DNA of 64,000 bases from Bathymodiolus brooksi (GCA_963680875.1 OY804585.1:23661686-23725685), one strand, 5' to 3'. Shown: positions 35,281 through 49,212, counted from the stretch's first letter. Translations and numbers: made by a program. Notes: generated from the sequence alone by a model not told the origin.

Positions 35281-35424
35281 GAATAACTAAAAGTGTGATG
35301 ATTATGTTGATCTCATCTATAACATTGAACCATATATACAACTAAGTCTGTTTTACACCTTGACCTACACCTAGAAATTGACAGTGAGCACCGATTGAAT
35401 ACAAAAGCAACCACAAGTTATATG

Positions 35425-35835
35425 TAGCAACATTCCGGAAGTATCCAATATGGAGTATTTATCTCTCAAGTAATGCGATATTCCAGAGTTTGTGTTTCCT
35501 ATAAAATATTTCCTTGATTCCCTTGATAGAGGTTTGGTTTGTTAACAAGGAAGCTACAAGGCTAAGTGTTCCTAGTGGTAAAATTGAAATGATCATGTTG
35601 AATGTTTTTCGGTTGCCATCGTGACTTTGTTAACTGTTACGGAATGTCTGTGTCACAGATGACCACAGATACGATCTATTTCTCGAATTCAATTCCAGTC
35701 CTTTCCTCGTTGATGAATAGAATGCAAGATTCCACTTGTGGAGTAGGAGCTACGTACTGAGTTCACTTCTGGTTTTTATGGGTTTTCGATGTTGTTCAAT
35801 ATTTAATTTTTTATTTTGTGTTTTGTTGAATAGCT
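35425..35835 (+). pseudogene. Penelope-like RT C-terminus relic and tail, unit copy 1
   Basis: One frame reads NIPEVSNMEYLSLK then stops, another continues with DSLDRG and LVC. This parallels NIPAALVYGVYISQ and DFLDRGLLL of the RT fragment at 59628-60045. Family-1 tail follows (CACTTGTGGAGTAGGAGC). Multiple stops: long dead. Confidence 0.6.
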
Positions 35836-36054
35836 TGAAGATACTAAAGGGGTAATTAGAATCCATAAATCGAAGAAGAACAGACAACCCAATGGCCATT
35901 GTTTGTCTGGTTGTCTTTCTTCTTTTGGTTATTAGATTGTCTGTCCTACGATTTAATTTTTCACCCTCAACAAAGGGAATATAAACTTGAACAATAAGAA
36001 CTCCTTCCAAATGACCAGTTACTACGAAATTGAAGTTCTAATCTCAGAATTGTC

Positions 36055-36375
36055 TAAGAACAGTTTGAAGATACCAAAGAGTAATCAGAAGCCTATATCA
36101 AAAATGGACAGGCAACACAATGACAAAAAAAGACAAAATGACAAAGCAATGCTTAAAAGAACTACAAGAAAGCTACCACTTGATCAACACGAACCCCACT
36201 GAAATCGTATGTGAATTCAGTTGCTCCTGAAGGATAGTAGTTCATGCTCCAGTAGTAGCACCCGTTGTGTTACCCGTGTTACAAATCCGTTTATAAGTTA
36301 TGAATGTGAAAAGGACAGGATTGTGATTACGACAAACGGAACATTCAGTTCATGATATTGGATGAATAAATTTGC
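36055..36375 (-). mobile_element. inverted Penelope-like tail (family 1), unit copy 1
   Basis: TTTGAAGATACCAAAGAG, CACGAACCCCACTGAAATC, TGCTCCAGTAGTAGCACCC, TGTTACAAATCCGTTTATAAG: minus-strand order of tail family 1. Homologous pieces lie at 40868-41190, 45610-45925 and 50350-50725. Confidence 0.55.
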
Positions 36376-37050
36376 TAGAGTAGCATCTTTAAAATATGCA
36401 TAATATGTATAACATCATTATCAACTGTATAGTTTCATATATGTTTGGATTGTTTGGATACAAAACGCAGATTGACCAACAACACTGAGGGATTATAACA
36501 AAAAACAAACACGATATACCTAGATGTAAATGTTCACATGTATGTATTGCATCGTTATGTAATGTGGATCATGGAAAATGACGCATTGGTGTCTTATGGA
36601 GTAGCATCAAGGAGTTGTGCAAGGCAACAGTGAACTTCACATTCTTATCGGAGATAAATAAATGGGTAGAATAATTTTCATATATAACATTTTTGAGATC
36701 TTAAGAAAAGAACATCCACTATGCTGTCAAAAATCGTACTTCAGAGTTTGGAACTGTGTTCTGACAGTGTGATATTAGTTTATTTCTCATTTCCACTTCA
36801 AAGAAATGCTTTTCTTCACCTTAAAAGAACGGATCAAAAAGATGTATGATGTAGTCCATTAAGCAGGTATTTCATCTTTAGCAAATAACATTTCATACTT
36901 ATATTTTATATGTATAATTGTATGATAAAATCATGAAAATGTTAAAGGGATTCTTAGATAATCATTTTACACTGATGCAATATATGAACATGAGTCCATA
37001 CTTCGTTCTCTGCTTGTCAAGATCTACTATTTGAATATTATATACAGAAA

Positions 37051-37430
37051 GGAGAGTTTCTTCTTAGGGTTCCTGGTAGTTGGGCTGAATTCATCACTTC
37101 GAAAATTTTACGGTCGCCACCGATACAAAATATCTGTGTCGCAAGCCACATCGGATATGTCCCAGTTGCAGTTATCACAGTTTCGTTCCTTTCCTCATTC
37201 ATGACTTATCACCGGGTTAGTAACAATAGTAACACGACGGGTGCCACTAGTGGAGAAGGAACTGATTACCAATACCGGAGCAAACGAACTCTTCCCCCCG
37301 TTTTTAGTGGGGTTCGTGTTGCTCAATCGTTAGTTTTCTTTGTAGTATTTTGTCGACTATTTGTCTTGGTGTCCTTCTTCGAACTACCGCCTCTGATCAC
37401 CCATGTGGTTCTTCAAACGTTCCTTAATAT
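37051..37430 (+). pseudogene. Penelope-like RT C-terminus and tail family 1, unit copy 1
   Basis: Frame ending at TGA 37202-37204 reads GFLVVGLNSSLRKFYGRHRY then KISVSQATSDMSQ. It matches GFLLVKLKSSLRKFY at 59628-60045 and the RT family's usual end. Tail follows immediately: GACGGGTGCCACTAGTGG, AGTGGGGTTCGTGTTGCTC. This links tail family 1 to an RT source. The 107-codon open frame starting at 37201 is tail DNA, not a gene. Confidence 0.7.
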
Positions 37431-39220
37431 TATGACGTCAAAATTCCTTGCACATGACGTTAATATTTGTCACAACACGATATATAATATGACGTCATCA
37501 TTGAGAAACAGTTCTCGTTCATAGTACAGTTACAGAGAAGATATTTTGACTGAGACGTGACTAAATAAATGTGTTTATAAGCTAATGTTAGCAACAATTT
37601 CCTCTTTAAATTAGATAACAATCCACAGTAGGGACTTCACTTTCAAAAAATAAACTAAAGCATTGAAAATAAACATTGAAAATATAATTCTTATTTTACA
37701 TGTTTTTAGACTTTTATCTCAGAATTACGTTGTAAATTACAATAAATCAAATAAACTAAATGAAAGCAACATCACTCATCAGCTGATTCTATCAAAAATA
37801 TCACTTTAATCGAATGGTGTCTGTTACAAACCTATGATACAACATAATGGTGACAAGTTGATGTCTAAGAAACCAGCCATATAACTTATAAGGGGCGGGG
37901 CTATGCTCCCCCCGCCCCCGAGTCAGAAATTTTATTACGAAATTAACAAAAATCAGATTATTTGTTCTTTTTTTACATGAAAAATTGGTATATTTTCATC
38001 AAATATTATAAAAATTTCTCGTTTCTTGGTCAGATTATACATTTTTGTGCATATTTCAGTAAAAAAAAATGTTCTGCAAAAATTTGCAACAGGCTTTCTT
38101 TCAGAGAAAAAAACATACAAAACGACCACACATCCCCACAATCCCACCACCTCTAAAAGTTAAATGGTCGTTCCTTAATGTATTTATCAATTATAGCGAC
38201 AGAAATAAAACTGCGAACATGTGATAAGGTCTATGTTCATCGGCGGTAATGTCAAAAGGAAGCTATTTCGCAATTTCATTTATCAATGGAAAAGTTCAAA
38301 TATATGCCTTTTCCGGACATTAAAGTCACCCATTAAATGTCTCATTAAACGTTACTGTTAACTATATATGATTACACTTTATTTTGTTTTAGAGTTTTAA
38401 TAGTGATCAGTAATATTATCTTACCAAAGAGCAATAACACTAGATCACTAAAGTACAAGTTAGGTTTAAATTAGTGAAACATGTGTCGTGTATGTTAGGA
38501 AAGGTTATATACAGAAACCTTTAGTCTGGGCTATTGTATCATGTTAACGAGGACGTTGAACTCTGACAACTTTATAATGATCAAATTTAGAGTTCTTTGA
38601 AATGATCGTCAAGCTTTGTATGATTTTCAAGAGCTATATAAGGCAGATTTTAGCAAAATGAACTTAAAACTATATAAAGAAAACGAAATAAGAGTCTTCC
38701 TACCCATGCTGGAGCTTTAGTCAATCTACAATCCAAATACTCCTTAACTGCCACTATTCCTTGCTACAATTTAGTTGTATTTTCCAGAACTACTACGCAA
38801 CGCATTTGATTGGGTGCTTCTCTACATTGGAATCTCAATCTGAAATGTATGTTAGCGTGTAGGTACTTACAGATATCAGAATATACCAATAAAGAAAGGA
38901 AAATTAAATTTTCAAAATGTTTGGGTAAACTGAACCTATTGTTTGACTTGTAACATATAAAACTAATATTTTGTGGTTCTGTTCCCACAATCATGTCAGC
39001 AATACTATATAATCATCATTGCTAATGTTAGTGACACCTATAAGGGTTTACCTTCGTTTTCACTGGGTTTTTTTTATCTTAAAGTTTATGGTATCCAAAT
39101 CGTCACGGACTGGAATTCTCTATTTTTGTATTCAAAATATTTCAAATTACATTATTGCTCATAATGCATTTGTAAACATCATGTTTCATCAGTAATGATT
39201 GGAATGAAAGTTAGGCATTG
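37431..39220. other. unique part of the 4.8-kb unit, no gene seen
   Basis: AT-rich DNA repeated in copies 2-4. Contains a GC-rich hairpin at 37892-37919 (GGGGCGGGG / CCCCGCCCC). Open frames of 63-76 codons on both strands recur only because the unit is duplicated; none has a recognised domain. Confidence 0.6.
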
Positions 39221-39485
39221 CAATATGTTCACTCTCGCTTTTTGCTGTGGTCCGTATTGCTCATCGCTTTAGCTTTGTGTATTGTTCTATTATGTGTTTT
39301 ACATCAAATGCCATTGATTGTTTACATCTGACGTCGTCATGGAGGCACGTGCAAGTTCGGGTTTGAGTTTTATTGGGATGTAAAACATCTCTTTTATAAT
39401 CATGTGACCACTCCATAGCCCATCATGTTGTAACATTTCAATGAAAAACGAAAGCAATGCAATTATATAAGTGTACATACAAGTA

Positions 39486-39664
39486 CAGTCAAACATGTAT
39501 TACAAGATCACCTTTGGGACAAGAAAAAAATAGCCTTATATGACAGGTGACCTCTTAAAAGAGCATCAATTCATTTGAAATATTCAATGACAGGACTGGA
39601 AAATGGTGACCTATTTATACAGATGACTACTTAATAGAGGTGATCACATTGGCATGTTTGACTG
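39486..39664. mobile_element. TA-flanked MITE, unit copy 2
   Basis: Same element as 34401-34578 at the homologous position of the tandem unit; inherited by duplication. Confidence 0.8.
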
Positions 39665-39814
39665 TACATCAACACGTTTCCCAAACAAATAATATAAAGT
39701 AGTGATGAACATGTCTTAAAGAAACAGTTTCCAAATATACTTCGATATCGACGGTTTTATTACTAAGTCGATACCTCTTCTGATGAACTATTAGAAATAT
39801 CTATGTTTCTAATT

Positions 39815-40013
39815 TACAGTTCTTAAATAAAGGAATTTATTTAATATTATGGTAAATCTCCCTCAGGGATAAACAAAATCCTTAACCTGCGTTTGGCTGT
39901 GTTTACGCTTTTTGGTTTACTTGCTCCAAAAAGCTTTTAAATTATTTGATTGTCCAATATTTTGACTTTGAAGGTACCTGATTAAGGATATTCCAGAAAC
40001 GCGCCATGCAATT
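39815..40013 (+). mobile_element. hammerhead-like element, unit copy 2
   Basis: Uninterrupted version of 34745-35280; same CTGATTA core variant. Confidence 0.65.
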
Positions 40014-40162
40014 CTTTCACTGAATAACTAAAAGTGTGATGATTATGTTGATCGCATCTATAACATTGAACCATATATACAACTAAGTCTGTTTTACACC
40101 TTGACCCACACCTAGAAATTGACAGTGAGCACCGATTGAATACAAAAGCAACCACAAGTTAT

Positions 40163-40650
40163 ATGTAGCAACATTCCGGAAGTATCCAATATGGAGTATT
40201 TATCTCTCAAGTAATGCGATATTCCAGAGTTTGTGTTTCCTATAAAATATTTCCTTGATTCCCTTGATAGAGGTTTGGTTTGTTAACAAGGAAGCTACAA
40301 GGCTAAATGTTCCTAGTGATAAAATTGAAATGATCATGTTGAATGTTTGGTTTGTTAACAAGGAAGCTACAAGGCTAAGTGTTCCTAGTGGTAAAATTGA
40401 AATGATCATGTTGAATGTTTTTCGGTTGCCATCGTGACTTTGTTAACTGTTACGGAATGTCTGTGTCACAGATGACCACAGATACGATCTATTTCTCGAA
40501 TTCAATTCCTGTCCTTTCCTCGTTGATGAATATAATGCAAGATTCCACTTGTGGAGTAGGAGCTACTTACTGAGTTCACTTCTGGTTTTTATGGGTTTTC
40601 GATGTTGTTCAATATTTAATTTTTTATTTTGTGTTTTGTTGAATAGCTTG
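40163..40650 (+). pseudogene. Penelope-like RT relic and tail, unit copy 2 (with 72-bp duplication)
   Basis: Same relic as in copy 1; 40274-40345 is duplicated at 40346-40417. Confidence 0.6.
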
Positions 40651-41864
40651 AAGATACTAAAGGGGTAATTAGAATCCATAAATCGAAGAAGAACAGACAA
40701 CACAATGGCCATTGTTTGTCTGGTTGTCTTTCTTCTTTTGGTCATTAGATTGTCTGTCCTACGATTTAATTTTTCACCCTCAACAAAGGGAATATAAACT
40801 TGAACAATAAGAATTCCTTCCAAATGACCAGTTACTACGAAATTGAAGTTCTAATCTCAGAATTGTCTAAGAACAGTTTGAAGATACCAAAGAGTAATCA
40901 GAAGCCGTATATCAAAAATGGACAGGCAACACAATGACAAAAAAAGACAAAATGACAAAGCAATGCTTAAAAAAACTACAAGAAAGCTACCACTTGATCA
41001 ACACGAACCCCACTGAAACCGTATGTGAATTCAGTTGCTCCAGAAGGATAGTACTTCATGCTCCAGTAGTAGCACCCGTTGTGTTACCCGTGTTACAAAT
41101 CCGTTTATAAGTTATGAATGTGAAAAGGACCGGATTGTGATTACGACAAACGGAACATTCAGTTCATGATATTGGATGAATAAATTTGCTAGAGTAGCAT
41201 CTTTAAAATATGCATAATATGTATAACATCATTATCAACTGTATAGTTTCATATATGTTTGGATTGTTTGGATACAAAACGCAGATTGACCAACAACACT
41301 GAGGGATTATAACAAAAAACAAACACGATATACCTAGATGTAAATGTTCACATATATGTATTGCATCGTTATGTAATGTGGATCATGGAAGATGACGCAT
41401 TGGTGTCTTATGGAGTAGCATCAAGGAGTTGTGCAAGGCAACAGTGAACTTCACATTCTTATCGGAGATAAATAAATGGGTAGAATAATTTTCATATATA
41501 ACATTTTTGAGATCTTAAGAAAAGAACATCCACTATGCTGTCAAAAATCGTACTTCAGAGTTTGGAACTGTGTTCTGACAGTGTGATATTAGTTTATTTC
41601 TCATTTCCACTTCAAAGAAATGCTTTTCTTCACCTTAAAAGAACGGATCAAAAAGATGTATGATGTAGTCCATTAAGCAGGTATTTCATCTTTAGCAAAT
41701 AACATTTCATACTTATATTTTATATGTATAATTGTATGATAAAATCATGAAAATGTTAAAGGGATTCTTAGATAATCATTTTACACTGATGCAATATATG
41801 AACATGAGTCCATACTTCGTTCTCTGCTTGTCAAGATCTACTATTTGAATATTATATACAGAAA

Positions 41865-42244
41865 GGAGAGTTTCTTCTTAGGGTTCCTGGTAGTTGGGCT
41901 GAATTCATCACTTCGAAAATTTTACGGTCGCCACCGATACAAAATATCTGTGTCGCAAGCCACATCGGATATGTCCCAGTTGCAGTTATCACAGTTTCGT
42001 TCCTTTCCTCATTCATGACTTATCACCGGGTTAGTAACAATAGTAACACGACGGGTGCCACTAGTGGAGAAGGAACTGATTACCAATACCGGAGCAAACG
42101 AACTCTTCCCCCCGTTTTTAGTGGGGTTCGTGTTGCTCAATCGTTAGTTTTCTTTGTAGTATTTTGTCGACTATTTGTCTTGGTGTCCTTCTTCGAACTA
42201 CCGCCTCTGATCACCCATGTGGTTCTTCAAACGTTCCTTAATAT
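41865..42244 (+). pseudogene. Penelope-like RT C-terminus and tail, unit copy 2
   Basis: Identical by eye to 37051-37430. Confidence 0.7.
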
Positions 42245-44300
42245 TATGACGTCAAAATTCCTTGCACATGACGTTAATATTTGTCACAACACGATATATA
42301 ATATGACGTCATCATTGAGAAACAGTTCTCGTTCATAGTACAGTTACAGAGAAGATATTTTGACTGAGACGTGACTAAATAAATGTGTTTATAAGCTAAT
42401 GTTAGCAACAATTTCCTCTTTAAATTAGATAACAATCCACAGTAGGGACTTCACTTTCAAAAAATAAACTAAAGCATTGAAAATAAACATTGAAAATATA
42501 ATTCTTATTTTACATGTTTTTAGACTTTTATCTCAGAATTACGTTGTAAATTACAATAAATCAAATAAACTAAATGAAAGCAACATCACTCATCAGCTGA
42601 TTCTATCAAAAATATCACTTTAATCGAATGGTGTCTGTTACAAACCTATGATACAACATAATGGTGACAAGTTGATGTCTAAGAAACCAGCCATATAACT
42701 TATAAGGGGCGGGGCTATGCTCCCCCCGCCCCCGAGTCAGAAATTTTATTACGAAATTAACAAAAATCAGATTATTTGTTCTTTTTTTACATGAAAAATT
42801 GGTATATTTTCATCAAATATTATAAAAATTTCTCGTTTCTTGGTCAGATTATACATTTTTGTGCATATTTCAGTAAAAAAAAATGTTCTGCAAAAATTTG
42901 CAACAGGCTTTCTTTCAGAGAAAAAAACATACAAAACGACCACACATCCCCACAATCCCACCACCTCTAAAAGTTAAATGGTCGTTCCTTAATGTATTTA
43001 TCAATTATAGCGACAGAAATAAAACTGCGAACATGTGATAAGGTCTATGTTCATCGGCGGTAATGTCAAAAGGAAGCTATTTCGCAATTTCATTTATCAA
43101 TGGAAAAGTTCAAATATATGCCTTTTCCGGACATTAAAGTCACCCATTAAATGTCTCATTAAACGTTACTGTTAACTATATATGATTACACTTTATTTTG
43201 TTTTAGAGTTTTAATAGTGATCAGTAATATTATCTTACCAAAGAGCAATAACACTAGATCACTAAAGTACAAGTTAGGTTTAAATTAGTGAAACATGTGT
43301 CGTGTATGTTAGGAAAGGTTATATACAGAAACCTTTAGTCTGGGCTATTGTATCATGTTAACGAGGACGTTGAACTCTGACAACTTTATAATGATCAAAT
43401 TTAGAGTTCTTTGAAATGATCGTCAAGCTTTGTATGATTTTCAAGAGCTATATAAGGCAGATTTTAGCAAAATGAACTTAAAACTATATAAAGAAAACGA
43501 AATAAGAGTCTTCCTACCCATGCTGGAGCTTTAGTCAATCTACAATCCAAATACTCCTTAACTGCCACTATTCCTTGCTACAATTTAGTTGTATTTTCCA
43601 GAACTACTACGCAACGCATTTGATTGGGTGCTTCTCTACATTGGAATCTCAATCTGAAATGTATGTTAGCGTGTAGGTACTTACAGATATCAGAATATAC
43701 CAATAAAGAAAGGAAAATTAAATTTTCAAAATGTTTGGGTAAACTGAACCTATTGTTTGACTTGTAACATATAAAACTAATATTTTGTGGTTCTGTTCCC
43801 ACAATCATGTCAGCAATACTATATAATCATCATTGCTAATGTTAGTGACACCTATAAGGGTTTACCTTCGTTTTCACTGGGTTTTTTTTATCTTAAAGTT
43901 TATGGTATCCAAATCGTCACGGACTGGAATTCTCTATTTTTGTATTCAAAATATTTCAAATTACATTATTGCTCATAATGCATTTGTAAACATCATGTTT
44001 CATCAGTAATGATTGGAATGAAAGTTAGGCATTGCAATATGTTCACTCTCGCTTTTTGCTGTGGTCCGTATTGCTCATCGCTTTAGCTTTGTGTATTGTT
44101 CTATTATGTGTCTTTACATCAAATGCCATTGATTGTTTACATCTGACGTCGTCATGGAGGCACGTGCAAGTTCGGGTTTGAGTTTTATTGGGATGTAAAA
44201 CATCTCTTTTATAATCATGTGACCACTCCATAGCCCATCATGTTGTAACATTTCAATGAAAAACGAAAGCAATGCAATTATATAAGTGTACATACAAGTA

Positions 44301-44479
44301 CAGTCAAACATGTATTACAAGATCACCTTTGGGACAAGAAAAAAATAGCCTTATATGACAGGTGACCTCTTAAAAGAGCATCAATTCATTTGAAATATTC
44401 AATGACAGGACTGGAAAATGGTGACCTATTTATACAGATGACTACTTAATAGAGGTGATCACATTGGCATGTTTGACTG
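44301..44479. mobile_element. TA-flanked MITE, unit copy 3
   Basis: Same element at the homologous position. Confidence 0.8.
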
Positions 44480-44629
44480 TACATCAACACGTTTCCCAAA
44501 CAAATAATATAAAGTAGTGATGAACATGTCTTAAAGAAACAGTTTCCAAATATACTTCGATATCGACGGTTTTATTACTAAGTCGATACCTCTTCTGATG
44601 AACTATTAGAAATATCTATGTTTCTAATT

Positions 44630-44828
44630 TACAGTTCTTAAATAAAGGAATTTATTTAATATTATGGTAAATCTCCCTCAGGGATAAACAAAATCCTTAA
44701 CCTGCGTTTGGCTGTGTTTACGCTTTTTGGTTTACTTGCTCCAAAAAGCTTTTAAATTATTTGATTGTCCAATATTTTGACTTTGAAGGTACCTGATTAA
44801 GGATATTCCAGAAACGCGCCATGCAATT
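44630..44828 (+). mobile_element. hammerhead-like element, unit copy 3
   Basis: As in copy 2. Confidence 0.65.
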
Positions 44829-44976
44829 CTTTCACTGAATAACTAAAAGTGTGATGATTATGTTGATCGCATCTATAACATTGAACCATATATACAACTA
44901 AGTCTGTTTTACACCTTGACCCACACCTAGAAATTGACAGTGAGCACCGATTGAATACAAAAGCAACCACAAGTTA

Positions 44977-45390
44977 TATGTAGCAACATTCCGGAAGTAT
45001 CCAATATGGAGTATTTATCTCTCAAGTAATGCGATATTCCAGAGTTTGTGTTTCCTATAAAATATTTCCTTGATTCCCTTGATAGAGGTTTGGTTTGTTA
45101 ACAAGGAAGCTACAAGGCTAAATGTTCCTAGTGATAAAATTGAAATGATCATGTTGAATGTTTTTCGGTTGCTATCATGACTTTGTTAACTGTTACGGAA
45201 TGTCTGTGTCACAGATGACCACAGATACGATCTATTTCTCGAATTCAATTCCTGTCCTTTCCTCGTTGATGAATAGAATGCAAGATTCCACTTGTGGAGT
45301 AGGAGCTACGTACTGAGTTCACTTCTGGTTTTTATGGGTTTTCGATGTTGTTCAATATTTAATTTTTTATTTTGTGTTTTGTTGAAGAGC
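44977..45390 (+). pseudogene. Penelope-like RT relic and tail, unit copy 3
   Basis: Same relic at the homologous position. Confidence 0.6.
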
Positions 45391-46597
45391 TTGAAGATAC
45401 TAAAGGGGTAATTAGAATCCATAAATCGAAGAAGAACAGACAACCCAATGGCCATTGTTTGTCTGGTTGTCTTTCTTCTTTTGGTCATTAGATTGTCTGT
45501 CCTACGATTTAATTTTTCACCCTCAACAAAGGGAATATAAACTTGAACAATAAGAATTCCTTCCAAATGACCAGTTACTACGAAATTGAAGTTCTAATCT
45601 CAGAATTGTCTAAGAACAGTTTGAAGATACCAAAGAGTAATCAGAAGCCTATATCAAAAATGGACAGGCAACACAATGACAAAAAAAGACAAAATGACAA
45701 AGCAATGCTTAAAAAAACTACAAGAAAGCTACCACTTGATCAACACGAACCCCACTGAAACCGTATGTGAATTCAGTTGCTCCAGAAGGATAGTAGTTCA
45801 TGCTCCAGTAGTAGCACCCGTTGTGTTACCCGTGTTACAAATCCGTTTATAAGTTATGAATGTGAAAAGGACAGGATTGTGATTACGACAACCGGCACAT
45901 TCAGTTCATGATATTGGATGAATAAATTTGCCAGAGTAGCATCTTTGAAATATGCATAATATGTATAACATCATTATCAACTGTATAGTTTCATATATGT
46001 TTGGATACAAAACGCAGATTGACCAACAACACTGAGGGATTATAACAAAGAACAAACACGATATACCTAGATGTAAATGTTCACATGTATGTATTTCATC
46101 GTTATGTAATGTGGATCATGGAAAATGACGCATTGGTGTCTTATGGAGTAGCATCAAGGAGTTGTGCAAGGCAACAGTGAACTTCACATTCTTATCGGAG
46201 ATAAATAAATGGGTAGAATAATTTTCATATATAACATTTTTGAGATCTTAAGAAAAGAACATCCACTATGCTGTCAAAAATCGTACTTCAGAGTTTGGAA
46301 CTGTGTTCTGACAGTGTGATATTAGTTTATTTCTCATTTCCACTTCAAAGAAATGCTTTTCTTCACCTTAAAAGAACGGATCAAAAAGATGTATGATGTA
46401 GTCCATTAAGCAGGTATTTCATCTTTAGCAAATAACATTTCATACTTATATTTTATATGTATAATTGTATGATAAAATCATGAAAATGTTAAAGGGATTC
46501 TTAGATAATCATTTTACAATGATGCAATATATGAACATGAGTCCATACTTCGTTCTCTGCTTGTCAAGATCTACTATTTGAATATTATATACAGAAA

Positions 46598-46977
46598 GGA
46601 GAGTTTCTTCTTAGAGTTCCTGGTAGTTGGGCTGAATTCATCACTTCGAAAATTTTACGGTCGCCACCGATACAAAATATCTGTGTCGCAAGCCACATCG
46701 GATATGTCCCAGTTGCAGTTATCACAGTTTCGTTCCTTTCCTCATTCATGACTTATCACCGGGTTAGTAACAATAGTAACACGACGGGTGCCACTAGTGG
46801 AGAAGGAACTGATTACCAATACCGGAGCAAACGAACTCTTCCCCCCGTTTTTAGTGGGGTTCGTGTTGCTCAATCGTTAGTTTTCTTTGTAGTATTTTGT
46901 CGACTATTTGTCTTGGTGTCCTTCTTCGAACTACCGCCTCTGATCACCCATGTGGTTCTTCAAACGTTCCTTAATAT
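46598..46977 (+). pseudogene. Penelope-like RT C-terminus and tail, unit copy 3
   Basis: As copy 1 with one early substitution (TTAGAGTTCC). Confidence 0.7.
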
Positions 46978-49033
46978 TATGACGTCAAAATTCCTTGCAC
47001 ATGACGTTAATATTTGTCACAACACGATATATAATATGACGTCATCATTGAGAAACAGTTCTCGTTCATAGTACAGTTACAGAGAAGATATTTTGACTGA
47101 CACGTGACTAAATAAATGTGTTTATAAGCTAATGTTAGCAACAATTTCCTCTTTAAATTAGATAACAAACCACAGTAGGGACTTCACTTTCAAAAAATAA
47201 ACTAAAGCATTGAAAATAAACATTGAAAATATAATTCTTATTTTACATGTTTTTAGACTTTTATCTCAGAATTACGTTGTAAATTACAATAAATCAAATA
47301 AACTAAATGAAAGCAACATCACTCATCAGCTGATTCTATCAAAAATATCACTTTAATCGAATGGTGTCTGTTACAAACCTATGATACAACATAATGGTGA
47401 CAAGTTGATGTCTAAGAAACCTGCCATATAACTTATAAGGGGCGGGGCTATGCTCCCCCCGCCCCCGAGTCAGAAATTTTATTACGAAATTAACAAAAAT
47501 CAGATTATTTGTTCTTTTTTTACATGAAAAATTGGTATATTTTCATCAAATATTATAAAAATTTCTCGTTTCTTGGTCAGATTATACATTTTTGTGCATA
47601 TTTCAGTAAAAAAAAATGTTCTGCAAAAATTTGCAACAGGCTTTCTTTCAGAGAAAAAAACATACAAAACGACCACACATCCCCACAATCCCACCACCTC
47701 TAAAAGTTAAATGGTCGTTCCTTAATGTATTTATCAATTATAGCGACAGAAATAAAACTGCGAACATGTGATAAGGTCTATGTTCATCGGCGGTAATGTC
47801 AAAAGGAAGCTATTTCGCAATTTCATTTATCAATGGAAAAGTTCAAATATATGCCTTTTCCGGACATTAAAGTCACCCATTAAATGTCTCATTAAACGTT
47901 ACTGTTAACTATATATGATTACACTTTATTTTGTTTTAGAGTTTTAATAGTGATCAGTAATATTATCTTACCAAAGAGCAATAACACTAGATCACTAAAG
48001 TACAAGTTAGGTTTAAATTAGTGAAACATGTGTCGTGTATGTTAGGAAAGGTTATATACAGAAACCTTTAGTCTGGGCTATTGTATCATGTTAACGAGGA
48101 CGTTGAACTCTGACAACTTTATAATGATCAAATTTAGAGTTCTTTGAAATGATCGTCAAGCTTTGTATGATTTTCAAGAGCTATATAAGGCAGATTTTAG
48201 CAAAATGAACTTAAAACTATATAAAGAAAACGAAATAAGAGTCTTCCTACCCATGCTGGAGCTTTAGTCAATCTACAATCCAAATACTCCTTAACTGCCA
48301 CTATTCCTTGCTACAATTTAGTTGTATTTTCCAGAACTACTACGCAACGCATTTGATTGGGTGCTTCTCTACATTGGAATCTCAATCTAAAATGTATGTT
48401 AGCGTGTAGGTACTTACAGATATCAGAATATACCAATAAAGAAAGGAAAATTAAATTTTCAAAATGTTTGGGTAAACTGAACCTATTGTTTGACTTGTAA
48501 CATATAAAACTAATATTTTGTGGTTCTGTTCCCACAATCATGTCAGCAATACTATATAATCATCATTGCTAATGTTAGTGACACCTATAAGGGTTTACCT
48601 TCGTTTTCACTGTTTTTTTTTTATCTTAAAGTTTATGGTATCCAAATCGTCACGGACTGGAATTCTCTATTTTTGTTTTCAAAATATTTCAAATTACATT
48701 ATTGCTCATAATGCATTTGTAAACATCATGTTTCATCAGTAATGATTGGAATGAAAGTTAGGCATTGCAATATGTTCACTCTCGCTTTTTGCTGTGGTCC
48801 GTATTGCTCATCGCTTTAGCTTTGTGTATTGTTCTATTATGTGTCTTTACATCAAATGCCATTGATTGTTTACATCTGACGTCGTCATGGAGGCACGTGC
48901 AAGTTCGGTTTTGAGTTTTATTGGGATGTAAAACATCTCTGTTATAATCATGTGACCACTCCATAGCCCATCATGTTGTAACATTTCAATGAAAAACGAA
49001 AGTAATGCAATTATATAAGTGTACATACAAGTA

Positions 49034-49212
49034 CAGTCAAACATGTATTACAAGATCACCTTTGGGACAAGAACAAAATAGTCTTATATGACAGGTGACC
49101 TCTTAAAAGAGCATCAATTCATTTGAAATATTCAATGACAGGACTGGAAAATGGTGACCTATTTATACAGATGACTACTTAATAGAGGTGATCACATTGG
49201 CATGTTTGACTG
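49034..49212. mobile_element. TA-flanked MITE, unit copy 4
   Basis: Same element at the homologous position, with a few substitutions. Confidence 0.8.

Larger units (their letters stand above)
34226..39309. repeat. 4.8-kb tandem unit, copy 1 (5,084 bp because of an insertion)
   Basis: Starts at GCCATTGATTGTTTACATC and ends before the same motif at 39310. Sequence left of 34226 is unrelated to the other junctions, so this is the true left edge of the macrosatellite. Contents in order: MITE, hammerhead-like element, Penelope-like RT relic (+), inverted Penelope tail (-), second RT relic plus tail (+), about 1.9 kb of unique DNA with a GC-rich hairpin, and a tail-like 3' end. No intact gene. 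Confidence 0.93.
39310..44124. repeat. 4.8-kb tandem unit, copy 2 (4,815 bp)
   Basis: Nearly identical to copy 1 over the last 3.4 kb. Lacks the 326-bp insertion of copy 1 and carries a private 72-bp duplication at 40274-40417. Confidence 0.93.
44125..48857. repeat. 4.8-kb tandem unit, copy 3 (4,733 bp)
   Basis: Close to copy 2 (shared GATCGCATC variant at 44864) but without the 72-bp duplication. Small deletion of a TTGGATTG repeat near 46000. Confidence 0.93.

Noticed and set aside
37201..37524. 107-codon open frame present identically three times (also 42015 and 46748)
   Set aside because: Identity reflects recent duplication of the whole 4.8-kb unit; the sequence is a Penelope-like 3' tail, which in unit 4 carries a one-base loss.
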